Source: Cryomorphaceae bacterium (lineage in GTDB: Bacteria > Bacteroidota > Bacteroidia > Flavobacteriales > BACL11). Taken from it: 6,825 bases of DNA. A program made the position numbers and the translations under genes. Under the pieces are notes generated by a model. It was not told the origin of the DNA. It made no database searches and saw only the letters and a list, made by a program, of their open reading frames with translations. Of this stretch, positions 1 to 5,858 are shown piece by piece. Numbering within the stretch: the first letter of the stretch is position 1; each line of letters opens with the position of its first letter. The DNA lies in contig CATEYX010000150.1 in assembly GCA_949511925.1 (NCBI GenBank), positions 1 through 6,825 of the forward strand, written 5' to 3'.

Positions 1-320
1 TCCGCCATATATCTACTGTTCTTGGATGTCAGTAAATCATAAGTATCACTAAGTTCATTATACCTATCTTGTAAAATAGTAAGTGCCTTTCCATTCTGAA
101 CAGAATCATTTCTTAATTCAGCAAGCTGATTTTCAATAATAAGGACTTTCCCTTCTTTTTCTTCTAAGGCGCTGTTTAATTGCAATACCTTTTTTTCACT
201 TGCATTTAACTTATTGTTTGCCTTCTCGTGTTCAGACAATAAAGAATTATGAATTTTAGGTGCAACGCATGAGCTGACTAATAATAGAATAGCACTAAGG
301 CATAAAATAGACTTTTTCAT
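1..320 (-). CDS. Coiled-coil envelope lipoprotein, probably OmpA/MotB-like (N-terminal 106 residues, cut by window edge)
   Basis: The frame is open from an ATG at 318-320 to the left edge, giving 106 complete codons and no stop, so the C-terminus lies outside the window. Residues 1-17 form a lipoprotein signal peptide: MKK, a hydrophobic stretch, then VSSC with the lipidated Cys at 18. From about residue 28 to 100 the chain is rich in E, K, L, N and Q with heptad-like spacing (for example NSALEEKEGKV and LQDRYNELSDTYDLL), as expected of a coiled coil. A lipidated N-terminus, then a coiled coil with a YDLLTSKNSRYMA-like segment, resembles the leader of Bacteroidota OmpA/MotB-type lipoproteins, which carry a peptidoglycan-binding OmpA domain at the C-terminus. 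That domain is not visible here, so the family call is an inference from the N-terminal half. It would be anchored in the envelope. The gene lies downstream of the 414-833 gene on the same strand, but the 93-bp gap holds its own -7 box. Confidence 0.8.
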   Translation of the reverse strand, partial: MKKSILCLSAILLLVSSCVAPKIHNSLLSEHEKANNKLNASEKKVLQLNSALEEKEGKVLIIENQLAELRNDSVQNGKALTILQDRYNELSDTYDLLTSKNSRYMA

Positions 321-340
321 TTTAAAAATTTTTATATTTT

Positions 341-348
341 CAAAACTA
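341..348 (-). promoter_or_regulatory. Bacteroidota-type -7 promoter box for the lipoprotein gene
   Basis: Read on the minus strand the sequence is TAGTTTTG, a full match to the TAnnTTTG element of the Bacteroidota housekeeping sigma factor. It ends 20 bp before the ATG at 320, so transcription would begin a short distance upstream of the start codon. I see no clear TTG-type -33 element at the usual spacing, so this is a one-box prediction. Confidence 0.45.
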
Positions 349-413
349 CAAAGGAAGGAAGTGAAAATAGAAATGAATAATAATACTTTTCAACACGAGA
401 ATATGATAAGAAA

Positions 414-833
414 CTAACGACCCCAATAACCCTCAACCCAAATAAATCCGTCTAAACTGACCTCCCAAAAACCTGACACCCAATAATGTCCGCTTCTTTC
501 GCGTATCCACTGTCCTTTTACCCAAATATACTCTCTATAAAAGTCACTCCATTTCCAGCGTCCTTCCACCCAAATATAATTTTTTCGGATGTTGTTAGGG
601 CGTTTTACAATTACATGCGGCCGGCTTGGTTTTGCAACAACAACTCTTGAAGAATGCTGATGAGATGGACGCCTTTTAACCGTAATATCTTTATTACGAT
701 TAGTTTTTTTTAGTACTACTTTATTGGTTGTTTTGTTGTGTTTTGATTTTATTACAACTTGAGCAAAACTACTTTGAGGAAGAAATAAAACGGATCCAAA
801 AAGAAGAATGAAACGAAAAACTATTTTTTTCAT
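414..833 (-). CDS. Small basic exported protein with four WxxGxW-type repeats
   Basis: The 139-residue protein has a Sec signal peptide at about residues 1-24: MKK, a hydrophobic core, then QSSFA before Q25. The mature N-terminal part (about 28-85) is strongly cationic, full of K, R and H, and looks disordered. The C-terminal part carries four aromatic/Gly repeats, centred on W88-W93 (IWVEGRW), W104-W109 (IWVKGQW), W118-W123 (YWVSGFW) and W132-W137 (IWVEGYW), spaced 16, 14 and 14 residues apart. This matches the WxxGxW (YXWV/BcpO-related) repeat family of periplasmic or outer-envelope proteins, whose function is not established. The basic linker could contact anionic polymers, but that is inference. 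The product should be periplasmic or surface-exposed; there is no lipobox or T9SS tail. The start at 833 is chosen because it gives an intact signal peptide. It is divergent from the DUF502 gene at 894. Confidence 0.85.
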   Translation of the reverse strand: MKKIVFRFILLFGSVLFLPQSSFAQVVIKSKHNKTTNKVVLKKTNRNKDITVKRRPSHQHSSRVVVAKPSRPHVIVKRPNNIRKNYIWVEGRWKWSDFYREYIWVKGQWIRERSGHYWVSGFWEVSLDGFIWVEGYWGR

Positions 834-855
834 GGCTATATATTTTAAAGATTAG

Positions 856-863
856 TACCTTTA
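856..863 (+). promoter_or_regulatory. Probable -7 promoter box ahead of the DUF502 gene
   Basis: TACCTTTA matches seven of eight positions of the Bacteroidota element TAnnTTTG, ending 30 bp before the ATG at 894. It lies in the 60-bp divergent gap between the genes starting at 833 (minus) and 894 (plus). No good -33 TTG is visible. A minus-strand box for the gene at 833 is less clear: the best candidate I see is AATCTTTA (846-853), with two mismatches. Confidence 0.35.
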
Positions 864-893
864 TACTTCAAACAAAAATTAAAGTTTAAAAGT

Positions 894-1445
894 ATGAAAA
901 AAATTATTAATTATTTTTTACAAGGTTTACTGTACATTGTTCCCATATCAGTAACATTCTATGTTGTCTATTGGACATTTCAAAAAATTGATGGAATACT
1001 CCCTTTTCAGTTTCCTGGACTTGGTTTAATTGTAATTATTGCACTTATTACATTTATTGGTTTTGCAGGTTCAGTCATTATTGCTAGCCCTATTAATTCC
1101 TTTTTTCAACGACTACTAAAAAAAGCTCCTTTACTAAGGACTATCTACTCATCAATGAAAGATTTGATGCAAACTTTTGTAGGCAAAAAGAAAGGATTTA
1201 ATCAAGCTGTACTTATTAAACTATATGAAAATTCAACTATTGAACGTATAGGTTTTATAACAAATGAAAATTTAAATTCATTAGGAATTAAAGGTGGGAA
1301 AATTTTAGTCTATCTTCCACACTCTTATGCTTTTTCTGGGCAACTTTTTGTAGTAGAAAAATCCTATATCACCCCAATTGAAAAACCCTCATCTGAAATT
1401 ATGAAATTAATCGTTTCGGGCGGTGTTACTGAAATTGAAAATTAA
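894..1445 (+). CDS. DUF502 family two-helix membrane protein
   Basis: The 183-residue protein has two hydrophobic helices, at about residues 9-28 and 42-65, separated by a short polar/Pro-rich loop. A basic, hydrophilic domain follows. Family hallmarks are visible: the P79-LLRTIY-SSMKD90 segment after the second helix, the VYLPHSYAFSGQ stretch (139-150) that corresponds to the conserved small-residue loop of the family, and the C-terminal IVSGGV motif (173-178). The length is a little short for, but consistent with, the family (about 190-220). DUF502 proteins occur across bacteria and in plants (COV1/LCV); their biochemical role in bacteria is unknown. It should sit in the inner membrane. The stop is 31 bp before the next start, so it may be co-transcribed with the downstream genes, although a perfect -7 box lies in that gap. 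Confidence 0.9.
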   Translation: MKKIINYFLQGLLYIVPISVTFYVVYWTFQKIDGILPFQFPGLGLIVIIALITFIGFAGSVIIASPINSFFQRLLKKAPLLRTIYSSMKDLMQTFVGKKKGFNQAVLIKLYENSTIERIGFITNENLNSLGIKGGKILVYLPHSYAFSGQLFVVEKSYITPIEKPSSEIMKLIVSGGVTEIEN

Positions 1446-1448
1446 ACC

Positions 1449-1456
1449 TAACTTTG
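1449..1456 (+). promoter_or_regulatory. -7 promoter box for the PNGase F-like gene
   Basis: TAACTTTG is a perfect TAnnTTTG match in the 31-bp gap after the DUF502 stop, ending 20 bp before the ATG at 1477. This is the same spacing as the box ahead of the lipoprotein gene. It suggests that the T9SS protein and ispG can be transcribed independently of the DUF502 gene. The -33 region lies inside the upstream coding sequence and shows no clear TTG at ideal spacing. Confidence 0.5.
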
Positions 1457-1476
1457 TAGCATAAATTTCTCAGATT

Positions 1477-3693
1477 ATGAAAATAACATTACTCTCTTTA
1501 TTTGCCACCCTATTTTGTATAACATTAATTGCAGGAGACACAACAACTGTTCGTATACACGATCATACTGACATGACTTGGTACGGAAATTATGATGAAT
1601 GGGGCGAACTTCCTGACGCAACAAAAGACTACCGAAAAGTATACTTAAATTATACTATGGGCTGCGCTACTGGCGGTTGCTCTGATTGGGATTATACTTC
1701 TCAAATTTTTGTTAGACACAGAACAGGAGAAATTGATTCAACACAACAAACAGCTCCTTTGTTTACAGTAAACGGAACCATAACAGACTCTATACATTAC
1801 AGTAGTGACTCAACTTATTTTCATTTCTGGGACATCACAACTAATACTATAGATTCAACTCTAAATACGCATTATGAAATAATAGAGTTTAACGATACTA
1901 ACAACCCAACAATTTCTACTGATACATTAAGTGGTTGGATGGCTAATTACTACAATATGGAATTTGATAGTTCAGGAAACATCATTGACTCAAATTTTGT
2001 ATCTGCTAATACATCACTTTACCTTACTAATTACACTTGGTATACTATCTATGATGTAATTGAAAATTATGAATTGGCACGTGTAATTACGCCTTACGGA
2101 AGTGGTTTAGCAAACAACTGGGAGTTTACAACAGTATTTGATGTTACTGATTTTATTCAAATTCTAAGAGATTCTGTTGAAATTAGATGTCATTATAGTG
2201 GTTGGTCATCAGGATTTAGTGCTACCCTTGATTTTGAGTTTATTGAAGGAACGCCAGCTAGAGATGTTGTAAAAGTTGAAAACATTTATAGTGGTGGATA
2301 TAACTATACTACTTCAAGCGACTTTGAAGCCAATAAATTAATACCGCAAACAAAATTTATTGAAGCAAATAGTTCTCTAGCAATGGTAAAAATGACAACA
2401 ACAGGACATGGGTTTGACAACAATGCTTCTGCTGCTGAGTTTAAGCCAATTGATTATTTTGTGAAAGTTGATGGGTCTCTTACTCATACGCAATACAATT
2501 GGGATGCAGATTGTGGAGAAAATCCTATTTACCCTCAAGGGGGAACTTGGATTTATGATAGAGCAAACTGGTGTCCAGGAAAAAGAGCTCAAGCTTTTAA
2601 CCATGAAATAACACCTCATATTACAGCAGGAGATTCTATTGAACTAAATATTGATTTCCAATCTTATTCCTGGAGTGGAACTCAAACTCCATCCTATATA
2701 ATTGAATGTCAATTATTTCAATATGAAGATGCTAATTTTTCAAATTCAGCTGAAATAATTGACATTATCAAACCTTCATTAAAAGATGAATATAGCCGTA
2801 AAAACCCTATTTGCGGAAACCCTTTAATTATTATCAGAAATTATGGAAGTAGCCCATTAACTAATTTGGATATCGAATACAAAGTAGCAGGAGGCACCTC
2901 TCATACATATAGTTGGACTGGAAACTTAGCATTCCTTGAAACAGAAGAGGTAGAACTACCAAAACTAAGTAACTGGTCGGGAAGCGAAAATACATTTGAA
3001 GTAATACTTTCTAACCCTAACGGACAAGTAGATGATTATATAGCAAACAACACTATGAAAAGTGAATTTGAAAATGTACCGGAATATCCTGAAAATTTTG
3101 TGCTTTTTGTAAATACAAATGCAGGATCAATTGGCTCTTCACAAATATCAGAAACTTCTTGGGATTTATATAATGAAAATGGAAATATCGAATATTCAAG
3201 CGGAAATTTGATTGTGAATTCAGATTATAAAGATACTTTGACTTTTATAAAAGGTTGCTATACATTTGTTATGAATGATACAGATGAAGATGGATTAGAT
3301 ATTGATTGGTTAAATGGAGAAGGGGCAGGCATGGTGCGTTTTCGCGAAATAGGAGCTTCATGGTTAAAAGCTTTTAATGCAAATTTTGGAACAAATATTA
3401 TTCATCAATTTTCGGTTGGTAATGCCCAAAATACGACTTCAGCTGAGCAAAATAGTAATTGGGAAATTTTCCCTAATCCAACAAAAAAAATCTTAACGAT
3501 TGAAGGTATCTCAAATGAAAAAACAAAACTAACACTTCAAGATAATCTTGGAAAAATAATCTTGGAAAGAACAATAACCAACTCAGGCTTCACTTCAGAA
3601 ATTATAAACTTAGAGCAATTTGAAAATGGAATTTATTTCATTAAAATATCTAACTCCAAAGAAGAAATAACTAAAAAAGTAGTAAAAATATAA
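1477..3693 (+). CDS. T9SS-secreted peptide:N-glycosidase F-like protein with type A C-terminal sorting domain
   Basis: The 738-residue protein has a signal peptide (about 1-20), a PNGase F-like module (about 21-430), a CARDB/Ig-like domain (about 432-530), a Gly/Asp-rich domain seen in many flavobacterial secreted proteins (about 540-646) and a T9SS type A sorting domain (about 662-738, with FPNP at 665-668, ENGIYFIKI and a basic KKVVKI end). It should cross the outer membrane and be released or surface-anchored. PNGase F removes whole N-glycans from asparagine. By hand alignment to Elizabethkingia PNGase F, C63/C68 match C51/C56, D72 in CSDWD matches catalytic D60, VITP (203-206) matches FITP, W243 matches W120, E321 matches E206, and C346, R362 and C366 match C231, R248 and C252. 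Unusual points: E118 aligns with S241, R61 with Y73, the C204-C208 pair is absent (A319/K323), and about 115 extra residues lie between the D72 block and VITP. Fold membership is strong; deglycosylating activity is uncertain. The stop codon directly abuts ispG. Confidence 0.88.
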   Translation: MKITLLSLFATLFCITLIAGDTTTVRIHDHTDMTWYGNYDEWGELPDATKDYRKVYLNYTMGCATGGCSDWDYTSQIFVRHRTGEIDSTQQTAPLFTVNGTITDSIHYSSDSTYFHFWDITTNTIDSTLNTHYEIIEFNDTNNPTISTDTLSGWMANYYNMEFDSSGNIIDSNFVSANTSLYLTNYTWYTIYDVIENYELARVITPYGSGLANNWEFTTVFDVTDFIQILRDSVEIRCHYSGWSSGFSATLDFEFIEGTPARDVVKVENIYSGGYNYTTSSDFEANKLIPQTKFIEANSSLAMVKMTTTGHGFDNNASAAEFKPIDYFVKVDGSLTHTQYNWDADCGENPIYPQGGTWIYDRANWCPGKRAQAFNHEITPHITAGDSIELNIDFQSYSWSGTQTPSYIIECQLFQYEDANFSNSAEIIDIIKPSLKDEYSRKNPICGNPLIIIRNYGSSPLTNLDIEYKVAGGTSHTYSWTGNLAFLETEEVELPKLSNWSGSENTFEVILSNPNGQVDDYIANNTMKSEFENVPEYPENFVLFVNTNAGSIGSSQISETSWDLYNENGNIEYSSGNLIVNSDYKDTLTFIKGCYTFVMNDTDEDGLDIDWLNGEGAGMVRFREIGASWLKAFNANFGTNIIHQFSVGNAQNTTSAEQNSNWEIFPNPTKKILTIEGISNEKTKLTLQDNLGKIILERTITNSGFTSEIINLEQFENGIYFIKISNSKEEITKKVVKI

Positions 3694-5610
3694 ATGAAAT
3701 ATTGTAATTCATTAACCCAATATTCACGATTCAAAACACGTGAGGTCAAAGTAGGAAATTTAGTTTTTGGGGGAAACAATCCTATTTATGTGCAGTCCAT
3801 GACCACTTCTGATACTATGGACACAGAAGCTACTGTATCTGAATCCATAAGAATGATTGAATCAGGCTGTAAACTAGTACGTATAACTGCACCCAGCAAA
3901 AAGGAGGCTCACAATCTGAAAAATATTAAAGAGGAACTCTTAAAAAGAGGATATACTACTCCTATTGTTGCTGACATACATTACACTCCAAATGCAGCAG
4001 AAATTGCAGCTACCATTGTAGATAAAGTAAGAGTAAATCCTGGTAATTATGCTGACAAAAAGAAGTTTGAAGAAATTGAATATACTGATGAAAGTTATAC
4101 AAACGAGCTAGAAAGAATAAGGAAAAAGTTCACCCCACTTGTAAAAATTTGTAAAGAGCACGGAACCGCTATGCGAATTGGTACAAATCATGGTTCTTTA
4201 TCCGACAGGATATTGAGCAGATATGGAGACACTCCAAAAGGAATGGTAGAATCTGCAATGGAGTTTTTACGTATTTGCAGAGATGAAGATTATCATGAAA
4301 TTATCCTTTCCATGAAAGCGTCTAACACTAGAGTTATGGTGCAGGCGTATAGAATGTTAGTGGCCGAAATGATACAAGAAGGAATGAATTATCCTCTTCA
4401 TTTAGGAGTTACTGAAGCTGGTGAAGGTGAAGATGGAAGAATAAAATCAGCAGTAGGAATAGGAACTCTTTTGGCTGATGGAATTGGAGATACAATAAGA
4501 GTTTCATTAACAGAAGCTCCTGAGTTTGAAATGCCAGTTGCACAGCAATTACTATCTCATTTTAATGAAGTAGAAGGACATGAAAAAATAGAAGAAATTA
4601 CAGAAAATCCGATTCATTCATTTGATTATCTAAAAAGAGAGACATCTAAAGTTTTAAATATAGGCAGTAATAATGTACCTGTAGTAATGGCTGACTTTTG
4701 TTTAAAAGAAAAAATTACTCCTGCCAGTTTTTTTGCATTTGGCTACAATTACTCTGTACCTTTAGATAAATGGCACCTTACTGATATGGCTGCTGATTAT
4801 GTTTTTGTAGGTAATCATGATGTGAATTTTGAAGTACCAGGAACTTTAGGAGTCATTTACAATTATCAAAAGTGGAAGGAACACAAAAAGGGATTTCCTT
4901 TTCTAACGATAAATGATTATCTGGATGAAGCGGAAATTTCTGAAAAACTGAATATCGTTTATGTTTGTCTTTCTGATTTAAGTGAGGAGCTTTATACAAA
5001 GTTAAGAACAGATACTACAGCTGTTTTGATGATAGACACTTACAATGATAATGGCTTAGCAGAACAAAGAAAACTATTTGCAGAACTAATGATAAATAAA
5101 GTACAAACTCCTGTTATTATTGGAAGAGCTTATAGCGATTTATCGCAAGAGCAATTACAACTTTCAGCAAGTGCTGATTTTGGGGCTTTATTGCTAGATG
5201 GTTTAGGAGACGGAATATTTATTGCAGCAGAAAATTGTGGTTCGTACCAGTCAATAAATTCTTTAGCTTTTGGAATATTACAAGCTAGCCGTACTCGTAT
5301 TTCAAAAACAGAATATATCTCATGCCCAAGCTGTGGAAGGACTCTTTTTGATCTTCAAGAAACCACAGCAAAAATCCGAAAAGAAACAAGTCATTTGAAA
5401 GGTCTTAAAATTGGAATAATGGGATGTATTGTAAATGGGCCTGGAGAAATGGCTGATGCGGATTATGGATATGTAGGTACTGGAAAAGGAAAGATTACAC
5501 TTTATAAGGAACAAGCCGTGGTGGAAAAAAATATCCCTGAGGAAAAGGCTGTAACTGCCTTGATTGACCTTATCAAAGAGCATGGGGATTGGGTGGAGCA
5601 AATTAATTAA
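3694..5610 (+). CDS. ispG: (E)-4-hydroxy-3-methylbut-2-enyl-diphosphate synthase, long form
   Basis: This cytosolic iron-sulfur enzyme of the MEP pathway reductively converts 2-C-methyl-D-erythritol 2,4-cyclodiphosphate to HMBPP, the substrate of IspH. The 638-residue protein is the long (plant/Chlamydia/Bacteroidota-type) form, not the roughly 370-residue E. coli form. The N-terminal TIM barrel (about 1-290) shows VQSMTTSDTMDT (33-44), VADIHYTP (92-99), KVRVNPGNY (111-119), RIGTNHGSLSDR (161-172) and LGVTEAGEGEDGRIKSAVG (237-255). The insert domain spans about 291-530. The C-terminal Fe-S domain (about 531-638) has the [4Fe-4S] ligands C544 and C547 (CPSC), C578 (MGCIVNGPGE) and probably E585. 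All are present, so it should be active. The start is secure: MKYCNSLTQYSRFKTREV is a typical Bacteroidota IspG N-terminus. The ATG follows the upstream TAA with no intervening base, so translation is probably coupled; I see no separate promoter. Confidence 0.97.
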   Translation: MKYCNSLTQYSRFKTREVKVGNLVFGGNNPIYVQSMTTSDTMDTEATVSESIRMIESGCKLVRITAPSKKEAHNLKNIKEELLKRGYTTPIVADIHYTPNAAEIAATIVDKVRVNPGNYADKKKFEEIEYTDESYTNELERIRKKFTPLVKICKEHGTAMRIGTNHGSLSDRILSRYGDTPKGMVESAMEFLRICRDEDYHEIILSMKASNTRVMVQAYRMLVAEMIQEGMNYPLHLGVTEAGEGEDGRIKSAVGIGTLLADGIGDTIRVSLTEAPEFEMPVAQQLLSHFNEVEGHEKIEEITENPIHSFDYLKRETSKVLNIGSNNVPVVMADFCLKEKITPASFFAFGYNYSVPLDKWHLTDMAADYVFVGNHDVNFEVPGTLGVIYNYQKWKEHKKGFPFLTINDYLDEAEISEKLNIVYVCLSDLSEELYTKLRTDTTAVLMIDTYNDNGLAEQRKLFAELMINKVQTPVIIGRAYSDLSQEQLQLSASADFGALLLDGLGDGIFIAAENCGSYQSINSLAFGILQASRTRISKTEYISCPSCGRTLFDLQETTAKIRKETSHLKGLKIGIMGCIVNGPGEMADADYGYVGTGKGKITLYKEQAVVEKNIPEEKAVTALIDLIKEHGDWVEQIN

Positions 5611-5648
5611 GAACAATAAATTTATTTTCATTATTCATAGCTTCTCTC

Positions 5649-5730
5649 TTATTAGTTACTTATATATTACTACTTTTTTAATAGTAACAAAAAGGTAACA
5701 GTTACTTTACAATACTTTTATTAGTTACTT
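5649..5730. repeat. Direct repeat TTATTAGTTACTT, two exact copies
   Basis: The 13-mer TTATTAGTTACTT occurs at 5649-5661 and again at 5718-5730, offset by 69 bp. Both copies contain the GTTAC word that recurs through this region (5655, 5701 and 5724, and as GTAAC at 5684 and 5695). The composition is AT-rich, so some repetition is expected by chance, but exact 13-mers so close together are not common. Confidence 0.55.
5695..5705. promoter_or_regulatory. Dyad GTAAC-A-GTTAC, candidate operator half-sites
   Basis: GTAAC (5695-5699) and GTTAC (5701-5705) form a perfect inverted repeat around one base. Another GTAAC lies at 5684-5688. A one-base centre is too tight for an RNA hairpin loop, so a DNA-level protein site is likelier than a terminator. 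This is only a candidate. Confidence 0.3.
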
Positions 5731-5739
5731 TGCAATACT
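5701..5739. repeat. Tandem near-identical 16-mers GTTACTTTrCAATACT
   Basis: The copies are at 5701-5716 (GTTACTTTACAATACT) and 5724-5739 (GTTACTTTGCAATACT). They match at 15 of 16 positions and are offset by 23 bp, about two helical turns. The arrangement is compatible with paired binding sites for a regulator upstream of the ABC operon, or with a small local duplication. No regulator gene is in the window. Confidence 0.6.
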
Positions 5740-5821
5740 AATAATTAATAATAAGGTAAATAAGAAAAAGGCCTTAATTTTAGATCTCTAAGATTCTACG
5801 ATACTGTTTTTTACACAACAC

Positions 5822-5839
5822 TATATTTGAGTACATTTG
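5822..5839 (+). promoter_or_regulatory. Twin -7 promoter boxes of the ABC exporter operon
   Basis: Two perfect TAnnTTTG matches lie 10 bp apart: TATATTTG at 5822-5829 and TACATTTG at 5832-5839. They end 29 and 19 bp before the ATG at 5859, the range seen for the other boxes in this window. A clear TTG -33 element is not visible for either. Only one need be used, and an alternative or staggered start is possible. Confidence 0.5.
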
Positions 5840-5846
5840 CACTCAA
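5827..5846. promoter_or_regulatory. Inverted repeat TTGAGT-N8-ACTCAA overlapping the ABC promoter
   Basis: TTGAGT (5827-5832) and ACTCAA (5841-5846) are perfect 6-bp inverted arms around an 8-bp spacer. The arms and spacer overlap the first -7 box and enclose most of the second. The size and placement are what one expects of an operator for a dimeric repressor that would block the promoter; MacB-type exporters are often under local repressors of the PadR, TetR or GntR type. The regulator is not in the window, so this is inferred from symmetry and position only. Confidence 0.4.
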
Positions 5847-5858
5847 TAAATTAATTAT

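Larger units (their letters stand above)
5611..5858. other. Gene-free AT-rich intergenic region rich in repeats and dyads
   Basis: This 248-bp stretch separates ispG from the ABC operon and contains no convincing ORF, tRNA or GC-rich terminator hairpin. It holds a cluster of GTTAC/GTAAC words (5655-5728), two direct repeat pairs, an AAGGCCTT palindrome (5768-5775), a TTAGA-TC-TCTAA dyad (5780-5791), and two -7 boxes with an overlapping inverted repeat next to the ABC start. It is the longest non-coding interval in the window and is probably the control region of the ABC operon. Confidence 0.6.

Noticed and set aside
373..417. 14-codon plus-strand ORF in the gap before the WxxGxW gene
   Set aside because: It is too short and too Asn-rich to distinguish from chance in AT-rich DNA, and no promoter precedes it.
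1490..1540. Possible lipoprotein signal at Cys14 of the PNGase F-like protein
   Set aside because: The residues before Cys14 (TLF) do not fit a lipobox, and the hydrophobic core continues past it to about A19; a standard signal peptide fits better with a T9SS tail.
2377..2619. 80-codon open frame on the minus strand inside the PNGase F-like gene
   Set aside because: It lies antisense within a well-supported domain, has no recognisable features, and its Ser/Cys/Ile-rich composition is typical of an antisense shadow.
5615..5626. AATAAATTTATT palindrome just after the ispG stop as a terminator
   Set aside because: It is all A/T with no loop and no GC stem, so it would not make a stable hairpin. 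I cannot call a terminator for ispG from it.
5320..5631. 103-codon minus-strand frame over the end of ispG
   Set aside because: It overlaps the Fe-S domain coding region of ispG and its translation resembles no family; it is an antisense shadow.
5611..5858. Riboswitch, small RNA, CRISPR or attachment site in the intergenic region
   Set aside because: The repeats are few, short and unevenly spaced, and there is no GC-rich paired structure, tRNA-like sequence or integrase nearby.
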